The notes below the pieces were generated by a model. It had not been told where the DNA came from. It saw only the letters and a program-made list of their open reading frames with translations, and did not search any database. From Halosimplex salinum (GTDB taxonomy: Archaea > Halobacteriota > Halobacteria > Halobacteriales > Haloarculaceae), in assembly GCF_003730195.1 (NCBI RefSeq), contig NZ_QWGG01000011.1, positions 62,001 to 126,000 on the forward strand: a stretch of DNA of 64,000 bases. Reading direction: 5' to 3'. Position 1 is the first letter of the stretch. The number at the start of each line of letters is the position of its first letter. A program made the translations under genes and the position numbers. Shown here one piece after another: positions 44,649 through 53,397 of this stretch.

Positions 44649-45287
44649 TCAGGGAGAACTGAACTTATTTGACCAGTATGCGATGAGGGGAACGCCGAGG
44701 AGGGTTGGCCATAACCACGCGATAATCCCCAGTTCGGACGTGAGGTTGACAGCTGAAACGGCACTAACCGTAGCAATAAACGCGCCAATCATCCGTTGGA
44801 GGTGGTTGACCATCCATTCTCCGGAGTTCTCACCATAGAAGGAACGAATATCCAGTGTTCCGAACGCAATTCCGATTCCACCGAAGACGATCATTACGAC
44901 CCCGAAAGAATTCCCATCAAGAAACCAGTTGATGCCCCACAGACCAAGTCCCACACACGCAAGAACGACGCTCCCAGCAGCTCCCCAGTCGACCATATGG
45001 GCAGTGCTGGTCGGCCGTTTCCGAGAGAGTGCACGGTATCCCGAGAACGCAAGGTATCCACTAAAGATCGCGACGAGCGTGAGGATGATGCGGAACGCCA
45101 CAGGGTCGATAGCTACTAGAACGAAGACTGTCGCAACGACAACGCCCATCGATACGAGAAAGACCTTCCCGACTTGTCGATGTCTCCATCCTCCCTTTTT
45201 GGTCACGAGTGCACCGAGGCCAGCGAACAGAGCGACTATGCCTGCAGCAATGTACAACCACAGTGACCACACCTCAACTGTCGGCAT
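44649..45287 (-). CDS. Seven-helix membrane protein, DUF2306-like
   Basis: The 212-aa protein has about seven hydrophobic segments. It has a GLGALVTKKGGWRHRQVGKVFLVSM segment, where the Gly-Gly-x-x-H-x-x-x-G-K pattern resembles DUF2306-type membrane proteins. The role is unknown. It differs in kind from its information-processing neighbours and lacks the shared upstream element, so it may be a later insertion. Confidence 0.65.
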   Translation of the reverse strand: MPTVEVWSLWLYIAAGIVALFAGLGALVTKKGGWRHRQVGKVFLVSMGVVVATVFVLVAIDPVAFRIILTLVAIFSGYLAFSGYRALSRKRPTSTAHMVDWGAAGSVVLACVGLGLWGINWFLDGNSFGVVMIVFGGIGIAFGTLDIRSFYGENSGEWMVNHLQRMIGAFIATVSAVSAVNLTSELGIIAWLWPTLLGVPLIAYWSNKFSSP

Positions 45288-45389
45288 AGCTGAAATTCAG
45301 AAACAGCCTTCATAAAGATTGGTGCGTAATGCAATGTTCCTTGGTTGAGCTTACCAGTCGTCAAAATGTGGTCGCTCACGTTCGAGAGG

Positions 45390-46421
45390 TCAGGCTTCGA
45401 CCATCGGGAAACACGTATCCTGGATGTCGTGGTAGCGGTTGCGAATCGTGACCACACTCACGTTCGCGGCCTCCGCAAGCTCGGATTGCGTACACGAGTC
45501 ACTGGAAGGCGAATCTGAGTGGTGCGTGGCGACGTAGAGGGCAGCGGCGGCGATCCCGACGGGATGTTTCCCGGAATGGATGCCTGCCTCCATAACGTCC
45601 TTGAGGAGTTCTGTCGTAAACCGCTTGGTCTCCTGGCTGAGATCGAGTTCCGAACAGAGACGGGAGAGATAGTCCCGTGGATCGGGTGGCGGGACTTCGA
45701 GTTCGAGTTCACGGACGAGATACCGGTAGGTGCGCTTGATGCGGATTGTATCGTCGATTCGACTGACCTGCGTGAGGGCTTCGAGATCCTGTGGGAGACC
45801 GGCCTGCCGGATAGCGGCGTAGACGGCTGCAGTCGCGACGCCTTCGTAACTCCGACCGGGGAGGAGGTCCTGATTACTGGCCCGGCGGCAGATGACGGCG
45901 GCGATGTCGTAGTCATCGTCGGGGAGATCGAGAGCGGCGGCCATACGCTGAATTTCTGAAAGCATCGCCTTGAGGCCGCGTTCCTTCGAGTTCCCGGTCC
46001 GGGACCGTTGTTGCCACGTGCGAAGTCGGGTCAGCTGCGCTCGCCGTTGTGAGGAGATGGTGTTCCCGTGGGCATCCTTGTTGCGCCAGTCGATCTCGGT
46101 GCTGAGGCCAAAGTCGTGCTGGGTTGGCGTGAGTGGGCTCCCTGTGTGGGACTTCTGTTCGCGTTCGTCCGCAGAGAAGGCCTGCCAGTCGGGGCCGCGG
46201 TCGATAGCATTCTCCGTGACGACGAGTCCACAGTCAGCACACCGGGTTTCTCCATGAACGTGGTCGACGTGAAGATCTCCGTCGCACTCGGGACACGTAG
46301 CGGTCCTAGCAGCGACGGCGGCGTCAGTGGTCTCGGATGGTCCAGTCGTACGCTCCGAGTCGGGTATCTTGCGAGTCCGAATCCGGTTGCTATCGGGAGT
46401 AGATGAATCGTTCTCGGTCAT
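45390..46421 (-). CDS. tfb: Transcription initiation factor TFB
   Basis: The 343-aa protein has an N-terminal zinc ribbon (CPECDGD...CADCGLVV), a B-finger/B-reader region after it, and two cyclin-like repeats (GRSYEGVATAAVYAAIRQAG and GKHPVGIAAAALYVATHHSD) with a C-terminal HTH (TQSELAEAANVSVVTIRNRY). It bridges TBP and RNA polymerase and selects promoters. The ATG at 46421 is preferred to the one at 46460. The gene itself carries the shared upstream element at 46467-46482. Confidence 0.97.
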   Translation of the reverse strand: MTENDSSTPDSNRIRTRKIPDSERTTGPSETTDAAVAARTATCPECDGDLHVDHVHGETRCADCGLVVTENAIDRGPDWQAFSADEREQKSHTGSPLTPTQHDFGLSTEIDWRNKDAHGNTISSQRRAQLTRLRTWQQRSRTGNSKERGLKAMLSEIQRMAAALDLPDDDYDIAAVICRRASNQDLLPGRSYEGVATAAVYAAIRQAGLPQDLEALTQVSRIDDTIRIKRTYRYLVRELELEVPPPDPRDYLSRLCSELDLSQETKRFTTELLKDVMEAGIHSGKHPVGIAAAALYVATHHSDSPSSDSCTQSELAEAANVSVVTIRNRYHDIQDTCFPMVEA

Positions 46422-46466
46422 AGTGAGGGACGGAGAGGGATCGGTGATGACTCCCGCCACCTCACG

Positions 46467-46482
46467 TCGGGGGCGAAAAACA
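46467..46482 (-). promoter_or_regulatory. Shared backbone upstream element (TFB gene)
   Basis: The minus strand reads TGTTTTTCGCCCCCGA, then CGTGAGGTGG, 45 nt before the ATG at 46421. Confidence 0.5.
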
Positions 46483-46561
46483 GGAACCGAGAGGTAAGAC
46501 GGTGGATATGGCTTTAGGATAGGGTGTACACCCCTGGTACCGAGTGAAAATCACCAGGTGC

Positions 46562-48121
46562 TCAGCGGGAAGTTGAGGACGAGGAGTCCGAGCGAAGGAA
46601 GGACTTGAGACGAGCGAGACGTCCACCTGAGTCGTCGGCTGTGGAGTGCTCGAGATTGCCATCGTCGTCAGCGTGGGTGTCGGCGACATATTCAACGATC
46701 GCGACGAGCGTTTGTTCATCCAGGAGGTCGACGAGCGTGTCAGTGTCGAGGGCACGAACTTGGACTTCGGCGTCGTTCTTGAGGGCGTCTTCGAGTTGGG
46801 AGTTACGGACGTGGATACGCCGAAGTTTCTTTGTTCGCTCATCGAGTTCGGCTTCGAGTTCGTCTATCCGCTCCTGTCGAGCTTCGAGTTCGGCTTCAAG
46901 GCGGTCGATTTCTGCCTTGTAGAGTGATTCTGCGCCCTCGCCGCGTCGGGGAGAATCGCGGCCACGCGTCCGACCGCTGCTGTGGGATGACCCCGGGTCG
47001 GACGGTGATGAACTGCCCGTCGCCTGGACGTCGGCGTCGCGGTCAGGGGTGTAGTCGGGGGCAGAGTCGGGAGCAGGCGACCAGTCGCTTGCCGATGGGG
47101 CGGCCTCCGACTTGTCCTCCTCGTACTCGGGGATGTGCGCGCCGCGAGCACGAAGCTCGTCGACGGCCTCCCAGAAGTCCTCCCCAGAGGGATAATCTCG
47201 TTCGTCGGTAATGATGCCTTCCTCGAGGGCGACGACTTGGAGAGCGTCGAGGCCGATGAGACCATCGCGGTACACCCAGCCTTCATCGAGCTGAGCGAGG
47301 CGCGTGCCAGACGAAGAGTTCGCCCAAGATGGATCCAGTGACTGCGTACCGTCAGCGCGCTCCTCAGTGACAGTCGAGCGGAGGCTGATGTCTCTCGGTC
47401 GGACGTGCTGGATGGCGTCGAAGACATCCTGAATGTCGCTCGTGGTCTCGACGTCTTCGATGTCCTCGCGAGTGGTATCCGGTTCAAAGGCGACTTCATC
47501 GGGGGTCGCTGCGGAGACAGTCGCATAGTCCTCGACGAGCCCATCAAGGAAGGTCCGGCAGTCGCGCGTCTCGGTGGGTGTACCGGCGATGTGTCTGCCG
47601 GTCATCGTGATGAAACGCGCGGATTCATAGACCTCGATCGACGCCTCGGGAAAGGCCTGGTGTTCGGAGAGGTCGTCAGAGATGGTCTTGACGCGCTCGG
47701 GGAGCTGACCGCGGCAGAGGATGTGAACGCCGGTTCCAGACGGAGAGACATCGGCGTAGGATTCGGCGTCAGCAAGATGATCGTGGACGAGGGGGTGGAT
47801 TTCACCCGTGTCGGGATCGCGGACGTCGTCGTAGTCGATGACGACGAGGTCGGTCTCGAAGTCGTTGCGGTCGGGAATGACGTACGCAGGTTGGTGATGG
47901 GGGAGTTTATCCGCCCACTCTGCTGCGGTCTCGAAGTCCGCCCAGATGGTTGGGTCCTGCGCGGAGACGTACCGATCTGGCTGATTCGAGTTGTGATAGG
48001 GTGCGCGGGGAATCTTGCGGCCGTCGTCGGCTTGTTTCCAAGTCAGCCACCGTGAGACTTCCATACGGTCCTCGGGATAGACGCCTGACTCGGTCGGTGG
48101 GGCGGGGAGATCGCTCGCCAT
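46562..48121 (-). CDS. PrimPol-like protein B with C-terminal coiled coil
   Basis: The 519-aa paralogue of the 43154 product has the same primase core (RWLTWKQADDGRKIPRAPY, LVVIDYDDVRDP, SPSGTGVHILCRGQL). It then has GTRLAQLDEGWVYRDGLIGLDALQ and AVDELRARGAHIPEYE, shared almost word for word with protein A. It adds a disordered linker and a long coiled coil (about 400-460, YKAEIDRLEAELEARQERI). Two diverged PrimPols on one replicon suggest separate roles or a heteromer. Confidence 0.82.
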   Translation of the reverse strand: MASDLPAPPTESGVYPEDRMEVSRWLTWKQADDGRKIPRAPYHNSNQPDRYVSAQDPTIWADFETAAEWADKLPHHQPAYVIPDRNDFETDLVVIDYDDVRDPDTGEIHPLVHDHLADAESYADVSPSGTGVHILCRGQLPERVKTISDDLSEHQAFPEASIEVYESARFITMTGRHIAGTPTETRDCRTFLDGLVEDYATVSAATPDEVAFEPDTTREDIEDVETTSDIQDVFDAIQHVRPRDISLRSTVTEERADGTQSLDPSWANSSSGTRLAQLDEGWVYRDGLIGLDALQVVALEEGIITDERDYPSGEDFWEAVDELRARGAHIPEYEEDKSEAAPSASDWSPAPDSAPDYTPDRDADVQATGSSSPSDPGSSHSSGRTRGRDSPRRGEGAESLYKAEIDRLEAELEARQERIDELEAELDERTKKLRRIHVRNSQLEDALKNDAEVQVRALDTDTLVDLLDEQTLVAIVEYVADTHADDDGNLEHSTADDSGGRLARLKSFLRSDSSSSTSR

Positions 48122-48173
48122 GAGCAGTCAACTCACCAGAATATATGCAGTTCTCTGACTTTAGTCCATGGGA

Positions 48174-48190
48174 GGGTATCGCGAAAAGGA
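48174..48190 (-). promoter_or_regulatory. Weak shared backbone upstream element (PrimPol B)
   Basis: The minus strand reads TCCTTTTCGCGATACCC, about 52 nt before the ATG at 48121. The C-run is interrupted. Confidence 0.3.
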
Positions 48191-48201
48191 TGATGTAATG
48201 G

Positions 48202-50820
48202 TCAGGCTGCCTGCGTATCGTCGAGGAGGAGTTCCGCAAGGAGGCGCGCGCCGACCTTGTCGAGCGTCTGGTTGCTCGAGGCGTCGTGAGGGTGGTGGAT
48301 ACAGGCCGGGCACCCCTCATCACATTCGCAGTCGGCAACGCGAGTCCGTGCGAATTCGAGGGCATCCTCGAGATGCTGGAAGACGCTACGAGCGAGGCCG
48401 ACGCCACCAGGATGGTCGTCGTAGAGGACAATCGTAGGGTGGCCGGTTGTGTCGAGACGCGAGATTGCGAGCCCGCGCATATCACTGCGGTCGCAGAGGA
48501 CGGTTGCTGGAAGGACGCCCAGCAGTGCGTTCGTGAGGGCGTAGAGGCTCCCCTCGAAGGACGGCGATGGCGCGTCAGTGTCATCGGCGTTGGGATGCTC
48601 CTCGGTGAAGGCATCCCGAATGGTGGGCGGGATGCTGATGACGAGACCATCCGAGGCGAGTTCGGTTTCCGGAAGGTCGGTCTCAATGGGAACAGGTCCA
48701 TTCGAACTCCCGGACTGGTGGGTGTAGTAGCTAACGACGGTTTCGCTGACGGTCAACTCGGTGAGCTGAACGGCGGGAGGTGCTGTGTCGGCGCTTGCGT
48801 CACCGCCGTCAGTCGCAACCTCAGGGTCGGCTGTGCCGGGAAGGCCGCGTGACTCGTCGGCGTCTTGGAGCGTGAGCGTGCGGTCTGTGACTGCGCTAGT
48901 CGTGTAGGTCGCGTTTGTAGGCTCGACCCACGCGATTGGCGAGGCAGAACCGGATGCTCCCGGCGAGGTTTCCGGATCGAGATCGACGTCGATGACGCGG
49001 TATCGCTGGCCTTGATGGAAGTAGATCGCGCCGGGGTGGGCATCACGAAGACCGGAGGCGAGTGGAAGTTCACCGAGAACGTCGAGCTCGTTACTCGCGG
49101 GGATATCCGGAGAGGACTGGTCGTCCGGTGTCACAACGATACGGAGCGAGCGCGAGTTGATCGACCGGAGGGAAACGTGCTGGCTCGGCGGCGGTCCCCC
49201 GTCGGGGACGTACGTCCACGTGAGATCTGTCGATGTGAGCGAGCGGTCGAGGACGCCGGCATCGGTGAGTGCTGAGACGTACTTCGGGAGGTCGTCGCCA
49301 AACCAAGTGTTGTCGTCGGTGGAGAGGGGGGCTTCGGCGGCGGCTGCCGGGAGGTGTTCGGTAAGGACACGTGGGTTCTGGGGGTTGCATTCGACGGATT
49401 CGACGCTGCCGTCAAGGAGATCGTCCGGATGGTCGAGTGCGTATTGGTCGAGGGGATCTGCGCCGCCCACGAGGCCGACAATGCTCGGGTCGGTCCCCCG
49501 GCCGGCGCGGCCGGCTTGCTGGAAGAGTTCCATCCGTGTTCCCGGATAGCCGTCGACGAGGACAGCGTCGAGGTTCCCGATGTTGACCCCGACCTCAAGG
49601 GCGTTCGTACTCCAGACGACGCGGATGTCGCCGGAATGCAGCCCGGCTTCAAGTTCTTCTCGCCGCTCGTCCGAGAGTGCGCCCTGATATGCGGCCACGT
49701 CGGCGGCGAGGCTGGGATAACCGTCACGCTGGAGGCGGCGAGCGGTGGCCTGAGCGTACTGTTCGGCCGCTTGTCGACTTCGGGTGAAGACGATGGTCTG
49801 GAGACCGCGTTCGACGAGCGCCGCTGCGAGACGTGCGGTCGTCCGGTGTGTCGATCGAGCTTGCCCCTGCTGGCCGCGGGGTGGTTGCCAGAAGAGCCAG
49901 TGCGTTGAGCCGCCGGCACTTGTGTCCTGGTCGACGACGTGAACGTCGGCCGGGTCGACGCCAGTCAGCTGGACAGTGTGCTGTCGGGGGTTGTCGATGG
50001 TGGCTGAGCAGGCGACGATTGTCGGGTCAGCGTCGAAGGTTTTCGCAAGCCGGCGGAGTCGTCGAAGGACGACGCCGACGTGACTACCAAAGACGCCACG
50101 GTACTGATGCTGTTCGTCGATGACGATCAGGTCCAAGTTGGAGAGGAACCAGCCCCAGAGTTTGTGGGCGAACGGGAGGATGGAGTAGTTGATCATATCA
50201 GGCGTCGTCGCGAGAACGTGCGGTTGCCGCTCGCGGACGCGACGTTTCTGGTGTCGAGAGAGTCCGCCCGTGTAGCGCCCTGCGTCAAGACTGGAGTCGA
50301 CGTTCTGGAAGAAGTCGTAGAGATCGTCGGCTTGGTTGTTGATGAGAGCGCGCGTCGGTGCGATATAGAGAGTACGGGCGTCGTCGACGAGGGCGCGCTC
50401 GGCCGCCAGAATCGAATACGGGAGTGATTTCCCCGACCCGGTCGGGGTCGCGAGGGTGACGTGTTTGCGGAGTCGAGCGTGCCGAATCGCTTCCGCCTGA
50501 TGGTCGTAGACTTGATCGATGCCCTTCTTGCGGATCGCCTCGGAGAGCTCCGGGCGCAGAGGGACATCCGTAGTCTGCGCTGACCGTCCAGTCATCACGC
50601 GGTGGTTCACGAGGGTTCCACCGACGGTGGCCTCGTTCTCGGCAAGCCAGTCGACAGTATCGTGGATCGAGGGGCGTTCGCCGGCTGATCCATCGAAGGC
50701 GCGTGTCCCTGTTTTGAGCTCTACGTGCTGGGAGACTGCCGCGTCGGTGCTCGGCTTGGAGCGACTCTTCGAGCCGGCACGCGATACGTTCGACTCTGAC
50801 GGTGGTGACTCCTTCGTCAT
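48202..50820 (-). CDS. MrfA/YprA-type DEXH helicase with C-terminal zinc-binding (DUF1998) domain
   Basis: The 872-aa SF2 helicase has Walker A LATPTGSGKSLPYS, motif II DEQH (VIDEQHQYRG), motif III SATID, motif V WSTNALEVGVNIG and motif VI QQAGRAGRG. The C-terminal domain ends in the MrfA zinc-binding pattern CECDEGCPACIHHP and includes LYDDHPGGVGLA. Relatives unwind 3'-5' and act in repair of cross-linked DNA. The start at 50820 follows a strong GGAGGTGA. Confidence 0.9.
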   Translation of the reverse strand: MTKESPPSESNVSRAGSKSRSKPSTDAAVSQHVELKTGTRAFDGSAGERPSIHDTVDWLAENEATVGGTLVNHRVMTGRSAQTTDVPLRPELSEAIRKKGIDQVYDHQAEAIRHARLRKHVTLATPTGSGKSLPYSILAAERALVDDARTLYIAPTRALINNQADDLYDFFQNVDSSLDAGRYTGGLSRHQKRRVRERQPHVLATTPDMINYSILPFAHKLWGWFLSNLDLIVIDEQHQYRGVFGSHVGVVLRRLRRLAKTFDADPTIVACSATIDNPRQHTVQLTGVDPADVHVVDQDTSAGGSTHWLFWQPPRGQQGQARSTHRTTARLAAALVERGLQTIVFTRSRQAAEQYAQATARRLQRDGYPSLAADVAAYQGALSDERREELEAGLHSGDIRVVWSTNALEVGVNIGNLDAVLVDGYPGTRMELFQQAGRAGRGTDPSIVGLVGGADPLDQYALDHPDDLLDGSVESVECNPQNPRVLTEHLPAAAAEAPLSTDDNTWFGDDLPKYVSALTDAGVLDRSLTSTDLTWTYVPDGGPPPSQHVSLRSINSRSLRIVVTPDDQSSPDIPASNELDVLGELPLASGLRDAHPGAIYFHQGQRYRVIDVDLDPETSPGASGSASPIAWVEPTNATYTTSAVTDRTLTLQDADESRGLPGTADPEVATDGGDASADTAPPAVQLTELTVSETVVSYYTHQSGSSNGPVPIETDLPETELASDGLVISIPPTIRDAFTEEHPNADDTDAPSPSFEGSLYALTNALLGVLPATVLCDRSDMRGLAISRLDTTGHPTIVLYDDHPGGVGLARSVFQHLEDALEFARTRVADCECDEGCPACIHHPHDASSNQTLDKVGARLLAELLLDDTQAA

Positions 50821-50840
50821 AACGTCCTTCACCTCCAGTG

Positions 50841-50855
50841 GAGGGAGAGAAATGC
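50841..50855 (-). promoter_or_regulatory. Shared backbone upstream element (helicase gene)
   Basis: The minus strand reads GCATTTCTCTCCCTC, followed by CACTGGAGGTGAAGG and the ATG at 50820 within 20 nt. The CTCC and GGAG runs are complementary. Confidence 0.5.
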
Positions 50856-50936
50856 CGTGCGGGGATGCCGGAGATCAGTGATGGTTCTTCGGATGACGAT
50901 GCCTCGACGAGCGGAGCGAGATGTTCTGGAGGCCGA

Positions 50937-51269
50937 CTACGGAGTAGCCTCAACGAGTGCACTTGTCTCGTCGTCCGTCGACGTCGAGCGACGTGCGCGC
51001 ACCGCCGTCGGGGGAAGGAGTTCGAACGCGATATGGCGGAACTGCACGAGTCCGCACGACTCGTTCGGGCAGACGATAACGTTGGCGTCGGCGTCAATCG
51101 CGCTGCCGGGGACGGCGGGAGCGTCCTCAGGGAGGATGCTGTCCTCACCAGGGTCGCGCTCGTCGTCGTAGAGGGCGAGATCGGTGTAGTAGTAGATCCC
51201 ATTGTGCTCGCAACGGGGGCAGCTGTACGCGAGGATCTGACCAGCGGGGGCAGCAGCAGAGGGTTTCAC
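50937..51269 (-). CDS. Hypothetical zinc-finger protein
   Basis: The 110-aa protein has SCPRCEHNG and VCPNESCGLVQ, a C4 zinc centre split by about 45 residues, with an acidic insert and an Arg/Thr tail. The GTG at 51269 is chosen (TTG at 51275 is also possible). It lies upstream of the helicase gene on the same strand. Function is unknown. Confidence 0.6.
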   Translation of the reverse strand: MKPSAAAPAGQILAYSCPRCEHNGIYYYTDLALYDDERDPGEDSILPEDAPAVPGSAIDADANVIVCPNESCGLVQFRHIAFELLPPTAVRARRSTSTDDETSALVEATP

Positions 51270-51348
51270 GGGCAATCAATCGAAAGTGCGTTGCCCGGAC
51301 GTTTAACCTCAGGGGTGCAGCCGAGGCCGGGCGGTACGAGAGCGGGGA

Positions 51349-51555
51349 TCAGGGATCGGCTTCCCAGTACTGGATGGCGAGGCGGCCGTTGCCGAGATCG
51401 TCGACATCGTAGGCAACGTCGTCGGGGATGTTGAGGTCGACGATGGCTTCACCCTCGACGAGCTGGGAATCATCGAGGCCAGTCTGTTCGGCGCTCGTTT
51501 CGAGTTCAGGATCGAGTGGAGGAGTCGAATCGGACGTCATGGATTCTGGAGACAT
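51349..51555 (-). CDS. Small acidic protein coupled to PCNA
   Basis: The 68-aa protein has a conserved-looking C-terminal half (VDLNIPDDVAYDVDDLGNGRLAIQYWE). Its ATG at 51555 overlaps the PCNA stop as TGATG, so it is translated with PCNA. An internal ATG at 51540 would give 63 aa. It might be a clamp-associated factor (inference from position). Confidence 0.55.
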   Translation of the reverse strand: MSPESMTSDSTPPLDPELETSAEQTGLDDSQLVEGEAIVDLNIPDDVAYDVDDLGNGRLAIQYWEADP

Positions 51556-52514
51556 CAGTCACTTTGAATCCGGGGGGCGAGCATCTGGGTGACAGTGGCG
51601 GCGCCGTCGGCGTACTCGTAGTTGAACTTCGCGGGGAAGTCCTCGCCGAGGAGGATTTCGACTTCGGCGTCCTTCGGGATCGCCTTGTTGAGATCCTTGA
51701 GGTAGTCCAGCGAGAAGAGCGAGTCGGCAGCGCCGATCTCGAGGTCGATGAGGTCGTCGCGACTGAGTTCGAGGTCGACATCGTCGGTATCGCCTTCGGC
51801 GTGGACGCGGAAGGCCTCGTCGTTGGGATCGACGATGAGTTCGACGTGGTCTGAGACCATATCGGCGGCCCGAACAGCACGGTCGATGTCGCGACCTTCG
51901 AGGACGACGCGTGCTGGGAGGTCGAGGTCGGGGATGTCGGGCTCTTGGCGGATCGTGTCGGGGTCGAGGAGTGCGAGCGTGTACTCGAGACCGCCGAACT
52001 CGATGATGAGCTTGCGGGTCTCCGGGTCGAGCGACATCTGGATGAGGTCGTCGTTGTCAGCCATACCGACGACGTCGGCGAGCTTGGTGAGGTCGACGCC
52101 GAGGACGCCACCATCGGCCTGATAAGACTCGAAGGCGGTTTCGGTGATGTTCGTCTCGTCCATCGCGACGTTCGCGGGATCGACAGCGGCGAGGCGAAGG
52201 CCGAGATCGTTCAGGTGGACACGGGATTCGTCGACGAGGACGCTAAGCGTGGTGATCGTCTGGTCGAGGCGGTCAGCCTCGATGATCGCCGAGAACGCCT
52301 GGGGTGGGCGGGAGTCGGACGGCGACTCCTCATCGCTGCCGTCACTATCGGTCTCAGCGTCATCTGCTTCCTCGACGTCTGTCCCGTCGGCGTCAGGGGC
52401 TTCGGCCTCCGTTTCAGAGGCGTCAGCCTCAGTATCGGCCTCGACGTCGATGTCGGGCTCTTCATTTGGGTCGGTGTCGGTACCGTTGGGTGATTCGGGT
52501 GTGGATTCTGCCAT
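51555..52514 (-). CDS. pcn: PCNA sliding clamp with acidic N-terminal extension
   Basis: The 319-aa protein has a PCNA core from about residue 72 ([20 protein letters not shown], then [35 protein letters not shown], and the C-terminal [18 protein letters not shown]). The core is normal length (about 247 aa). It is preceded by about 70 residues of nearly pure Asp/Glu/Ala/Ser/Thr, not a normal PCNA feature. As a plasmid-borne clamp it could replace or compete with the host clamp. Confidence 0.95.
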   Translation of the reverse strand: MAESTPESPNGTDTDPNEEPDIDVEADTEADASETEAEAPDADGTDVEEADDAETDSDGSDEESPSDSRPPQAFSAIIEADRLDQTITTLSVLVDESRVHLNDLGLRLAAVDPANVAMDETNITETAFESYQADGGVLGVDLTKLADVVGMADNDDLIQMSLDPETRKLIIEFGGLEYTLALLDPDTIRQEPDIPDLDLPARVVLEGRDIDRAVRAADMVSDHVELIVDPNDEAFRVHAEGDTDDVDLELSRDDLIDLEIGAADSLFSLDYLKDLNKAIPKDAEVEILLGEDFPAKFNYEYADGAATVTQMLAPRIQSD

Positions 52515-52623
52515 AGGTGTGATGGATTGTGATCGTTGGGATCGTCGTGATTGTCGGTAGACGCGAGTAGACTGTTCTCGAGGGTGGTGTGGGACGTCTC
52601 ACTCGAGCTTACATCTCTCGTGG

Positions 52624-52638
52624 AGTGCGAAAAACGGC
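52624..52638 (-). promoter_or_regulatory. Shared backbone upstream element (PCNA gene)
   Basis: The minus strand reads GCCGTTTTTCGCACT, then CCACGAGAGATG. The leader to the PCNA ATG is about 110 nt. Confidence 0.35.
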
Positions 52639-52689
52639 CGTACTGGACGGACCTGTGAGTCCTTGGTGGAGGCATCGTAGTCTCGACGG

Positions 52690-53064
52690 TCAGTCCAAGT
52701 GGAGGGTCGTCCAGAGATCGAACGCGGCGTCCTTGTAGAGGACAGTCTCGCAGTCCGCGCACTGATACTCGACGGCGCCGAGCCGGTCACCTCCGCCGAG
52801 CCGCGTGACTTTGCCGCCACGATGCCGCGCAATTTCCGTCCCGATGAAGGAGGACACGATCAGTCTCGATCCACAGTGCGGGCACGGCTGCCCCGGCTTC
52901 CAGTCCGGACGGCGACTCGTATGCACGTGATGAGCAATGCCATTCGAGCTCGGCGAAGTGACGGCGTACGGTTTGTACTCCGCGAGGGGGTCGTACTCCT
53001 CATCGGCGAGCACGGAGTTATCCGAGTGCTGGTTCGGAGACTGTCCGTCACGATTGTCGGTCAT
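52690..53064 (-). CDS. Hypothetical zinc-ribbon protein
   Basis: The 124-aa protein has a zinc ribbon made of CPHCGSRL and CADCETVL about 40 residues apart, after a disordered N-terminus. It ends in KDAAFDLWTTLHLD. The ATG at 53064 directly follows the upstream element. No family was recognised. Confidence 0.6.
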   Translation of the reverse strand: MTDNRDGQSPNQHSDNSVLADEEYDPLAEYKPYAVTSPSSNGIAHHVHTSRRPDWKPGQPCPHCGSRLIVSSFIGTEIARHRGGKVTRLGGGDRLGAVEYQCADCETVLYKDAAFDLWTTLHLD

Positions 53065-53082
53065 AGGAAATCCCTCACTCTC

Positions 53083-53099
53083 GGCAGGGGAGAACAAAC
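53083..53099 (-). promoter_or_regulatory. Shared backbone upstream element (zinc-ribbon gene at 53064)
   Basis: The minus strand reads GTTTGTTCTCCCCTGCC, then GAGAGTGAGGG, then the ATG at 53064 after 19 nt in total. Confidence 0.5.
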
Positions 53100-53138
53100 T
53101 ACTGCCTGTCCGATACGCGAGCGGACGGCTCTAGAGGA

Positions 53139-53303
53139 TTAGAGGTACTCGACGGAGATTGAGTAGTCCACGGTCGATTCTTTTTCGTCGACAAATGCGA
53201 GGGACTGCGCTTCGTCGATGAGCCAGTTGTTCGCGGCGTCGACAGCCGCTTCTACATCGTGACCGAGCTCGGGGTGGGTCGGGAGCGTTTGCGAAAAAAT
53301 CTT
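53139..53303 (-). CDS. Possible small gene without a standard start codon
   Basis: The frame ends IDEAQSLAFVDEKESTVDY...EYL, which reads like a real haloarchaeal protein, with ELGHDVEAAVDAANNWL before it. No ATG, GTG or TTG lies in frame after the upstream element at 53301-53318. It is either a gene with an unusual start (an ATT near 53298) or a decayed one. It lies just after the RPA gene on the same strand. Confidence 0.35.
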   Translation of the reverse strand, partial: KIFSQTLPTHPELGHDVEAAVDAANNWLIDEAQSLAFVDEKESTVDYSISVEYL

Positions 53304-53318
53304 GCCGGGGAGAAACCC
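53301..53318 (-). promoter_or_regulatory. Shared backbone upstream element (small ORF at 53139)
   Basis: The minus strand reads GTTTCTCCCCGGCAAG after a G-run. Its presence supports expression of the small downstream ORF. Confidence 0.35.
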
Positions 53319-53397
53319 CCCGAAGCGTGGATATGGAAGTGCGTGAGACGAGTCGAACGACGGAGGGAGAGACAGCGTCAGCGGGGAGTGCGCCGCC

